64,000 nucleotides of DNA from Lysinimonas soli (GTDB lineage Bacteria > Actinomycetota > Actinomycetes > Actinomycetales > Microbacteriaceae): NCBI RefSeq assembly GCF_042655435.1, contig NZ_JBHSMG010000001.1:1-64000 (forward strand), given 5' to 3'. Position numbers and translations under genes: made by a program. Position 1 is the stretch's first letter; every line of letters starts with the position of its first letter. The notes under the pieces were generated by a model. That model had not been told where the DNA came from, searched no databases, and saw only the letters and a program-made list of their open reading frames with translations. Positions 51,817 to 59,475 of the stretch are shown piece by piece.

Positions 51817-52542
51817 TTACATCGTTCCTGGTAAGCCCAGCATCTCGTGCCATGCCTCGTCGAAACGTGCCGTGAGATCCACGCCTAGAGACCGCCGCCG
51901 GATCTGCCCGATTCGCAGGACGGTGCCGTTGGTGTGTTCGCGGTACTTGCCGACCTCTTGAACCTCCGCCGCGGACAGTTCCATTGCAGTTTCGACCCTT
52001 CCGGACTCGTCGTTCACGAGCAGAAAGACGGCGGCGTCGAAACGAAACGAGCGAAGGGGCGAGAACGCCGCGGTCGGGCGGGTGTCAGATCGAATCACTC
52101 GCACCTTGACCTGGATCCGGCGGCCGTCCTCGGCGACAAGGTCGTATGACTTCTCGGAGTTGGGAGCGAGGAGACCGTCGTAGACGATCGCGGCGCAGTA
52201 CTCTGCGAGGTCTCCGATCGGCGCGTTGTTCGTTCGGACCATTCCCCGAGCCCGCAAGGACGCGAGGACATGACGATAGGTCGTCAAGAGCTCGCCGATC
52301 GACAAACCGGGCAGTGGGTCGCCGTCCGCGACCGCGAGGACGATTTCATCGTCAGCGGCCTCAAGGGCGAACCGGCCCCTCAGCTCCCGTACCTGACTCG
52401 GAGAAAGCAGCCAAGGTTGCCCGTGCTCGACAACGGAGCGCCAGTTCTGTTTCCTCATCCATGCCCGGATGCTCTTTGGTGATACGGCCAGTTCGTCAGC
52501 GAGTTCGCGAACCGAAATAGAGGCGGGATTCACAAGCGCCAC
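51817..52542 (-). CDS. HTH plus restriction-endonuclease-like (PD-(D/E)XK) protein
   Basis: 241 residues. The N-terminal helix-turn-helix (about 9-32) is VRELADELAVSPKSIRAWMR. The C-terminal half has RTNNAPIGDLAEYCAA, then SYDLVAEDGRRIQVKVR, where D...QVK fits a PD-(D/E)XK active site as in the DUF6998-type nuclease fold. It is convergent with DUF6994. A DNA-targeting nuclease or regulator of the island is plausible. Not a named family with certainty. Confidence 0.6.
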   Translation of the reverse strand: MALVNPASISVRELADELAVSPKSIRAWMRKQNWRSVVEHGQPWLLSPSQVRELRGRFALEAADDEIVLAVADGDPLPGLSIGELLTTYRHVLASLRARGMVRTNNAPIGDLAEYCAAIVYDGLLAPNSEKSYDLVAEDGRRIQVKVRVIRSDTRPTAAFSPLRSFRFDAAVFLLVNDESGRVETAMELSAAEVQEVGKYREHTNGTVLRIGQIRRRSLGVDLTARFDEAWHEMLGLPGTM

Positions 52543-52585
52543 CCTAAGGCTGGCCGCCGTCCGTCGGCGCCTTGTTGCGGCCGAG

Positions 52586-53446
52586 TTAGTTCGAGTTCAT
52601 CCCGTGCGCGCGACTGTCGAGGGCCAGCTTCCAGAACGATTCGCGGAGGAGAACGGCCTCGGCCTTCGTCTTGGGATCGAAGATCTCGAGGATTGAGTAC
52701 TGAAAGTTGTCAATGATGTGCTCACTACCGAGGTCGATTCTCAGCCTTTCGAGTTCCTGGTTGCCGCCGGTCAGATTTCGGAGATGTGCGTATCCGGACC
52801 ATCTCTGCCATAGCCCGCTTGCTTCACCCGATGCGGACCCAACCTAGACGTGCCCATCGCTGAGGTCGGTGATCACGTAGACACCTTTCACGCGGGAGAG
52901 GGCGTCCTTCCAACTGGGTTCCTCGTTCGCGATGATGCGTTGAAGATCCCGGTGGCGAAGCCTAACGTTCTGATATCCAGGAAATGTGCCGAGCTTCACG
53001 TCGGGCGCCAGTTCGTACACCTCAGGGCGGAGGCTGCTTTCTTGCAGCTTGTCGTATTTCCTCAGATACAGGTCGCGACCAACTGGCTTGTTGAGTTTGA
53101 TGATGAGCCGCTTGATGTAGTCGGAGTACTGCTCCATTGGCTCCAGCCCATAGCCGACTCCGCCCAACACCTCGGGCACGATTGTGCTGACACGAAATGG
53201 TCCGCCGTAAATGAAGTACTGAGGGCCGTAGGGGTAGTACTGGGCGAAAGCCATGAGATATCTGGCGTTGCCGAGGTTGTTGTTCTGATGCCGCTCGCGA
53301 TGGCGGCTCATGTTGAGCCACTCTTCCGGATCATCGGCCAGCAGAAGGTCCCAGGCCGCTGCACCCTCTCGACCCGCCCTAATGTTGAATTTCACTTTCG
53401 TCAGAGCTGGTTCGGGGGCAGGCATGAAATCGGTGAATGTGATCAA
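52586..53446 (-). pseudogene. GIY-YIG nuclease family gene interrupted by one amber codon
   Basis: The frame from 53446 runs 200 codons and stops with TAG at 52844-52846. The same frame continues for 85 more codons to a TAA at 52586-52588 and reads VGSASGEASGLWQRWSGYAH, then YSILEIFDPKTKAE and RESFWK, the C-terminal part of GIY-YIG proteins. Upstream, VKGVYVIT is the GIY motif. The TAG stands exactly where the tyrosine of YIG (here YVG) is expected; TAC or TAT to TAG is one change. Full length would be 286 residues. Confidence 0.82.
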
Positions 53447-53528
53447 CTTTGCTGCCTAAGCGCGAAGGCATGTCGAACCTACCTAACCCTCCGGCGCGCA
53501 TTGGCTCTTCAGTAGAATCACCCAGTCA

Positions 53529-53602
53529 GCCTCTGTAGCTCGATGGAAGAGCAGTTCCGGTTAAGGAAAGGGTTGAGGTTCGAATCCCTCCCGCGGCCCG
53601 GC
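53529..53602 (+). tRNA. Decayed tRNA-Arg(CCT)-like sequence, probably non-functional
   Basis: It resembles the tRNA-Arg at 28633 along its length: GCCTCTGTAGCTC, then GGAAGAGCAGTTCCG and AAGGAAAGGGTTG. It differs by several substitutions and two single-base losses; the anticodon loop is six bases (GGTTAA) and the 3' acceptor strand no longer pairs. It lies between the GIY-YIG remnant and the Res gene. No CCA. Confidence 0.55.
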
Positions 53603-53722
53603 AAAGGACTTGCGGGATCTCCAGCTTCAGTTGACGTGGTTTCTATTGATGTCTCGACGTTCCGCCAAGATAAGAGAACTTCACCGTTGGTGATTGAACG
53701 CGATCGGCGAAAGGGTTGCTCG

Positions 53723-56700
53723 ATGTCGATGGACGCTCTCGCCGATCCGGTGATCAACTCTCCGTACGATGAGCCGACTCGCCATTTTGCGCTCGACGAG
53801 CAGGGTCGGCCTACGGGCACGATCACCGAATCACGGCGCGCGAGCGAGTTCTTCGTCCCGATTCCAAAGCCCAAGAAAGGCGGCCAGAAGGCCGCAGCGC
53901 CGACTCTCGATTTCGGCAGTCTGACTGACGAACGCGTCACGAAGAACGACACGATCGATCAGCTCCGCGACGCGCTTCGCACTTGGCGCCTACAGGAATA
54001 CCCGGGCGCAACGGCGATCAGCCGCAAGCTCCTGCTGTACTGGTCTGCCAAGGATCGCGAGGATCGCATCCTCTTCGCACAACGAGAGGCGGCCGAGACC
54101 GCGATCTATCTCGCGGAAATCGCCGGCCGCGACAAGTACGAGAGCCGGGTCACGATCGACTGGCGTGAGACGCTCTCGCAAGCCAATGCCGAGCACAACG
54201 CAGGGCTCCCTCGTGTGGCTCTCAAGATGGCGACGGGTGCCGGCAAGACCATCGTCATGTCAATGCTGATCGCCTGGCAGACACTCAACAAGGTCGCTTC
54301 CCCCCAGGACTCCCGGTTCGTGAAGCGGTTTCTCATCGTGACGCCGGGTATCACGATCAAGGATCGCCTCCGCGTCCTGCAGCCGACCGAGCCGCGCGAT
54401 ATCAACTATTACGACGTACGTGGGGTGGTGCCGCAGGATCTTCGCGTCCAGCTCAATCAGGCCGAGATCCACATCGTCAACTACCACCAGTTCCAGCCGC
54501 GCACGACTGCGCAGGGGAAGGGGATCAGCGCGAACACTCGCAAGCTCCTCCTCCAGGGTCGACCTGATCAAGGCGCCTTTTCCGAGACACCCCAAATGGT
54601 CATCACCCGAGTGCTCGACAAGCTGGGTAGGGACAAGGGGGAGATCGTCGTCTTCAACGACGAGGCCCACCACTGCTACCAGCCCAAGACGATGGATGAG
54701 AAGGAGACTGCCGAGGAGAAGGAGGCCAACGAGGACGCCCGGGTCTGGTTCAAAGGACTCGTCGACCTCCGCAGGTTCGGCAACAAGAACAAGGACGGAG
54801 TCAAGACCGTTTACGACCTCTCGGCGACGCCGTTCTACCTCTCCGGCACGGGTTACGGTGCGGGCACGATCTTCCCGTGGGTTGTCAGCGACTTCGGGCT
54901 GATGGACGCCATCGAATCGGGGATCGTGAAGGTGCCGCGCCTTCCCGTCGACGACAACGCTCAGGGCAAGGAAGTCACCTACCTGCACCTCTACGACGCC
55001 CTCCAGTCCGACGACAACTGGCCGCGCAACGCCCGTGCGGCGGCGCTCATAGAACCCGGTTGGAAGAACATCCCCGGCATCCTTCAGGGTGCGCTCGAGT
55101 CGCTCTACGCGAGCTACGAGAAGTCCTACGTCGAGTGGGAGCAAGGACTACGGGATCTAGGCGAGCCGCCGCCTGTGATGATCGTGGTCACCGCAAACAC
55201 CTCAGTCTCCAAGCTCATCTACGAGTGGATCGCCGGCCACGAAGTTGAACGCGAGGGCGCCACACGCCAGATCGCCGGCAACCTTCGGCTGTTCAGCAAC
55301 GTTGTCGACGACCACCCAGTCGCGATCCCCCGAACGATCATCGTCGATTCCCGCCAGCTCGAGTCGGGCTCGACGATGAAGGACGATTTCAAGAAGGCCG
55401 CAGCCGATGAGATCGCGGCGTTTAAGCAGGCCTACCGCCGCTCGAACCCTGGGGCTGACGTTGACCAGCTCGATGACTCCGATTTGCTTCGCGAAGTCAT
55501 GAACACGGTCGGCAAGAAGGGAATGCTCGGCGCAGAGGTCCGCTGCGTGGTCTCAGTCGCGATGCTCACCGAAGGGTGGGACGCGAACACGGTCACCCAC
55601 ATCCTCGGGGTGCGCGCCTTCGGCTCGCAGTTGCTCTGCGAGCAGGTCATCGGCCGCGGGCTCCGCCGGCGCAGCTACGCACCCGACGACCGCGGATTCT
55701 TCCCCGCGGAATACGCCAACGTCTACGGCATCCCCTTCTCGTTCATCCCGAGCGACGTCACCGGGCCGCCGCCGACCGCGCCCGAGCCGAGCATCCGCGT
55801 TAAGGCTCTCGACGAGCGCCGGCATCTCCGAATCGAGTTCCCTCGTGTCACCGGATATCGGATGGAGTGGCCAGAGTCGCCGATCGATTTCGATCTCGAG
55901 AACACAAAGTCGTTCACGCTCAACGGTGAGACGGTTCCCAGCCGTGTTGAAATCGAGGGCATCGTCGGCGCATCTGAGACGATCCGGGCGATCGAAGATG
56001 CTCGTCCGCGATCGATCGCTTTCGCGATCTCGAAGCGGATCATGGACACCTACGTCAACATCGATGACAACTGGCGCCCCTGGGTCTTCCCCCAGTTGGT
56101 CGCAGCCGTCGGGCAATGGATTGCGCATCGCGTTCACGTGGAGCCGGGCTTCTCGCTCGGGCACCTGCGCATCGCGGAACTGCAGCAGAAGGCGGCCGAG
56201 CACGTGTGGCATGCAGTGCAGCAGATCACCGGCGACGAGTCCGGCTCGCCGCTCATTCGCCCGATCCTTAACGTGGGCAACCCCATTGGTAGCACCGACG
56301 AGGTCTTCTTCGATACTCGCAAGAAGGTATGGGAGACAACGAACTCGCACGTCTCGCACGTGACGCTTGACGGCAAGGATGGCAACTCCTGGGAACGGCG
56401 GGTCGCGCAGGTGTGCGACGCCCTCGCAGCCGAAGGCACCATAGATAGCTATGTGAAGAACGACCACCTCGGACTGACGATCCCGTACGTCCACAAGGGA
56501 AGGCGGCACGAGTACTGGCCCGACTTCGTTGTCCACTTCGACGACGACCGCTACCTCATCGTCGAGGTCTCCGGCAGCCAGAAGAGCCCCGGGCCGACGA
56601 TTGAGAAGGCGCGGACGGCACGCGACTCGTGGTGCGCGAGTGTCAACAACCACGGTGCCTTCGGGCGCTGGGGCTACCTCGAACTCGGCAAAGCAGGCGT

Positions 56701-56809
56701 CGAGAACGCGGATTACGAGATCCGCCAGGCGCTCGACCAGCATCGCGCCGGCGCGCCCATCATCGGCGACCCCGACCTCCTGTCCCACTTCATCACCGAG
56801 GGAGCCTAA
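53723..56809 (+). CDS. Type III-like restriction enzyme, Res subunit (helicase-nuclease)
   Basis: 1028 residues. N-terminal NSPYDEPTRHFALDEQGR and FFVPIPKPKKG are typical of one branch of Res proteins (the BPTD_3080-like group). SF2 helicase: Walker A LKMATGAGKTIVMS near 170, DEAHH near 311, VYDLSATPFYLSG, and motif VI QVIGRGLRRRSY. Near the C-terminus (about 932-950) WPDFVVHFDDDRYLIVEVSG is a PD-(D/E)XK nuclease. ATG at 53723 with GAAAGGGT upstream. Its stop overlaps the methyltransferase start (TAATG). It would cut unmodified DNA. Confidence 0.9.
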   Translation: MSMDALADPVINSPYDEPTRHFALDEQGRPTGTITESRRASEFFVPIPKPKKGGQKAAAPTLDFGSLTDERVTKNDTIDQLRDALRTWRLQEYPGATAISRKLLLYWSAKDREDRILFAQREAAETAIYLAEIAGRDKYESRVTIDWRETLSQANAEHNAGLPRVALKMATGAGKTIVMSMLIAWQTLNKVASPQDSRFVKRFLIVTPGITIKDRLRVLQPTEPRDINYYDVRGVVPQDLRVQLNQAEIHIVNYHQFQPRTTAQGKGISANTRKLLLQGRPDQGAFSETPQMVITRVLDKLGRDKGEIVVFNDEAHHCYQPKTMDEKETAEEKEANEDARVWFKGLVDLRRFGNKNKDGVKTVYDLSATPFYLSGTGYGAGTIFPWVVSDFGLMDAIESGIVKVPRLPVDDNAQGKEVTYLHLYDALQSDDNWPRNARAAALIEPGWKNIPGILQGALESLYASYEKSYVEWEQGLRDLGEPPPVMIVVTANTSVSKLIYEWIAGHEVEREGATRQIAGNLRLFSNVVDDHPVAIPRTIIVDSRQLESGSTMKDDFKKAAADEIAAFKQAYRRSNPGADVDQLDDSDLLREVMNTVGKKGMLGAEVRCVVSVAMLTEGWDANTVTHILGVRAFGSQLLCEQVIGRGLRRRSYAPDDRGFFPAEYANVYGIPFSFIPSDVTGPPPTAPEPSIRVKALDERRHLRIEFPRVTGYRMEWPESPIDFDLENTKSFTLNGETVPSRVEIEGIVGASETIRAIEDARPRSIAFAISKRIMDTYVNIDDNWRPWVFPQLVAAVGQWIAHRVHVEPGFSLGHLRIAELQQKAAEHVWHAVQQITGDESGSPLIRPILNVGNPIGSTDEVFFDTRKKVWETTNSHVSHVTLDGKDGNSWERRVAQVCDALAAEGTIDSYVKNDHLGLTIPYVHKGRRHEYWPDFVVHFDDDRYLIVEVSGSQKSPGPTIEKARTARDSWCASVNNHGAFGRWGYLELGKAGVENADYEIRQALDQHRAGAPIIGDPDLLSHFITEGA

Positions 56810-59466
56810 TGGCCCGCGTTGCCAAGCCGAAGGGCCCGACCGAGGTCACGGCCTACGACCACGAGGAAACTCGCCGGAACATCCCGACAGCGGATGCAGC
56901 CGCAGCCTTCTACGACGAGACCAGGGATGTGCTGCCCCCGCTCCGGTACGCTCGCAACCCGGACCTTGACCCGCAACTTGTCTGGAAGGGTAAAGACGAG
57001 CAGGACGGGGATGACCTCATCGTCGACGCACCGCCCATCTACATCCAGGAGAAGATCGCGCCGCAGGTCCTCATCGAGAATCTTCGGCGTGAGACTTCCG
57101 GGCGCGGAGGCGTGACTGGAACCCTCGACGCCCCGTCGCTCTTCGACTTCGAAGACTTCGACACGCTCGACGACCTGAGCCAGGTGGAGTTTTACCAGCA
57201 CGAGGAGTCTTGGAAGAACCGGATGATCCTCGGCGACTCGCTTCAGGTCATGGGCTCGCTGGCGGAACGCGAGGCACTCCGCGGGAAAGTCCAAATGATC
57301 TACATCGACCCGCCGTACGGAATCAAGTTTGGTTCAAACTGGCAGGCGCGCACGAACAAGCGGGACGTGCGGGACGGCAATCTCCAGGATGCCGCTCGAG
57401 AAGCCGAGCAAATCCGTGCGTTCCGCGATACTTGGGAGCTCGGCATCCATTCCTACCTGAGTTACCTCCGCGACCGACTTCAACTGGCGCGAGATCTCCT
57501 GACGGATTCTGGCAGTGTCTTTGTGCAAATCGGTGACGAAAACGTCCATCTCGTGCGAAGCGTGATGGATGAGGTGTTGGGCGCCGAGAACTTCGTCAGC
57601 CAAATCGTTCTCAAAACCACAAGCGGGGCCGGAAGCCCCTCTGGCGGAACGCTGACATTGGCCGGAGTCAACGACTATGCACTCTGGTTCGCCAAGGATC
57701 GAGGCCGTGTTAAGTATCGACAACTGTTTGCCGACAAGTCTGAATCGTCGAGCGCCGCTCTTTATCGACGAGTCCTGCTGACTGATGGATCCGAGCGTCT
57801 CGCAACTTCGGAAGAAATGGCGGATCCAGCGCTCCTGCCCACGGGAGCCCGCCTGTTTCGGCCCGACAATCTGACAAGCCAAAGCTCGCCCGACTCGGCC
57901 ACCTACCCGGTAGAAATCAATGGAAGGAACATAACGCCTGGCAAAGGCGGCTGGAAAACGAATCCCTCGGGGATGGCAAAGCTGAAACTGGCAGGGAGGC
58001 TCTACGAGACGCGAAATCATTCGCTTCAGTACGTGCGCTTCATGGATGACTTTCCAGCGATGCCGTTGAACAACGTCTGGACGGATGTCGGGACCGGCTC
58101 GTTCACCGAGGACAAGGTCTACGTCGTCCAGACAAACACCAAGATTGTTCAAAGATGTGTGCTGATGACGACGGACCCGGGCGACCTGGTGCTCGACCCG
58201 ACCTGCGGGTCCGGCACCACGGCACACGTAGCGGAAGCATGGGGACGCCGTTGGATCACCATTGACACATCGCGAGTCTCGCTCGCGCTGGCGCGACAGC
58301 GGATTATGGGTGCTCGGTACAGCTATTACCTTCTCCGGGACAGCGATGAGGGGAGACGGGCTGACCGGCTCCCGCCGGCGCCGACTTTCGGCGACGTGCG
58401 CCAGGGCTTTCTGTATCAGCGGGTACCGCACGTGATGTTGAAGTCGATTGCGAATAACCCCGACATCCGAGCGGGAATGACTCGCGACCAGATCGACGCC
58501 GCGATCAAGCTGCATGCCGATTTCGAATTTCTCTACGACCAGCCGCTGGAGGACAAGAGCAAGGTGCGGGTCGCCGGTCCGTTCACGGTCGAGTCGCTCT
58601 CTCCGCACCGCAGCGTCTCGTTCGAACACGCAGACGATCTCCGCCCGGGCGCGGTCGATGCGGAGCAGCCTTCCTTTGATCAGTCGATCCTCGCCAACTT
58701 GCGCGCTGCGGGCATCCAGAACGGACGCAAGTCCGAACGGCTCGAGTTCGGATCCATCGACGACTACCCCGGGGTGTACGTCCAGGCGATTGGTACTCAG
58801 AAAGACACGGACGATCAACCGATCGCGATCTCGATTGGCCCGCAGTACGGCACGGTGTCGGCAGCCTTTATCAAGTCGGCTGCGAGGGAGGCCATCGAGA
58901 CCGGAGCCCCGCTCGTCGCGGTCCTCGGCTTCGCTTTCGATCCGCAGCTCGGTGTCGAGACGGACGAGGAGGGCTTCGCGGTCGTCGCGGGCGTACACGA
59001 TCTCGGCCGTATCAAGGTGCTTGTCGTCCGGATGAACGTCGACCTGCTGATGGGCGAGGAGCTGAAGAAGACCGGGTCAGGCAATCTGTTCACTGTCTTC
59101 GGCGAGCCGGATCTGGCGATCGAGCGGAGTGGCGACCAGTGGACCGTGAAGGTGAGCGGTGTCGACGTGTACGACCCAACATCAGGTGAGGTGCGGTCGA
59201 ACTCAACGGCCGAGATCGCGCTATGGATGGTCGACACCGACTACGACGGTGAATCTTTTTTCGTCCGTCATGCCTACTTCCTCGGCGACAATGACCCATA
59301 TAAGTCGCTCAAGACTGCCCTCAAAGCAGAGATTGACGCGGAGGCATGGCAGACGCTTTACCGCTCGACCTCGGTGCCATTCGACACCCCCGCTTCGGGA
59401 CGCATCGCGGTGAAGGTGATCAATGATTACGGTGACGAGGTCATGAAGGTGCTCGAGGTCAGATAG
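56809..59466 (+). CDS. Type III-like DNA methyltransferase, Mod subunit
   Basis: 885 residues. Motif IV MIYIDPPYGIKFGSNW near 166 precedes motif I LVLDPTCGSGTTAHVAEAWGRRW near 462, the beta-class order of type III N6-adenine methyltransferases. The 300 residues between are a large target-recognition and insert region; the C-terminal 350 residues (from about 540) are a conserved extension. It is translationally coupled to Res. It marks host DNA and supplies sequence recognition. Confidence 0.92.
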   Translation: MARVAKPKGPTEVTAYDHEETRRNIPTADAAAAFYDETRDVLPPLRYARNPDLDPQLVWKGKDEQDGDDLIVDAPPIYIQEKIAPQVLIENLRRETSGRGGVTGTLDAPSLFDFEDFDTLDDLSQVEFYQHEESWKNRMILGDSLQVMGSLAEREALRGKVQMIYIDPPYGIKFGSNWQARTNKRDVRDGNLQDAAREAEQIRAFRDTWELGIHSYLSYLRDRLQLARDLLTDSGSVFVQIGDENVHLVRSVMDEVLGAENFVSQIVLKTTSGAGSPSGGTLTLAGVNDYALWFAKDRGRVKYRQLFADKSESSSAALYRRVLLTDGSERLATSEEMADPALLPTGARLFRPDNLTSQSSPDSATYPVEINGRNITPGKGGWKTNPSGMAKLKLAGRLYETRNHSLQYVRFMDDFPAMPLNNVWTDVGTGSFTEDKVYVVQTNTKIVQRCVLMTTDPGDLVLDPTCGSGTTAHVAEAWGRRWITIDTSRVSLALARQRIMGARYSYYLLRDSDEGRRADRLPPAPTFGDVRQGFLYQRVPHVMLKSIANNPDIRAGMTRDQIDAAIKLHADFEFLYDQPLEDKSKVRVAGPFTVESLSPHRSVSFEHADDLRPGAVDAEQPSFDQSILANLRAAGIQNGRKSERLEFGSIDDYPGVYVQAIGTQKDTDDQPIAISIGPQYGTVSAAFIKSAAREAIETGAPLVAVLGFAFDPQLGVETDEEGFAVVAGVHDLGRIKVLVVRMNVDLLMGEELKKTGSGNLFTVFGEPDLAIERSGDQWTVKVSGVDVYDPTSGEVRSNSTAEIALWMVDTDYDGESFFVRHAYFLGDNDPYKSLKTALKAEIDAEAWQTLYRSTSVPFDTPASGRIAVKVINDYGDEVMKVLEVR

Positions 59467-59475
59467 GCGGCGCGC

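Noticed and set aside
53529..53602. Suppressor tRNA that could read the amber codon at 52844
   Set aside because: A tRNA-like sequence lies 680 bp from an amber-interrupted gene, but its loop (GGTTAA, six bases) holds no CTA anticodon and its acceptor stem is broken.
28633..53602. A single 25-kb island bounded by the two tRNA-Arg copies
   Set aside because: The copy at 53529 is a whole degenerate tRNA rather than a short exact 3' fragment, no integrase lies between, and most genes between look like ordinary high-GC chromosome.
53543..53722. Extended N-terminus of Res starting inside the tRNA-like sequence
   Set aside because: The 60 extra codons cover the tRNA remnant and have no similarity to Res proteins; ATG at 53723 fits the family start.
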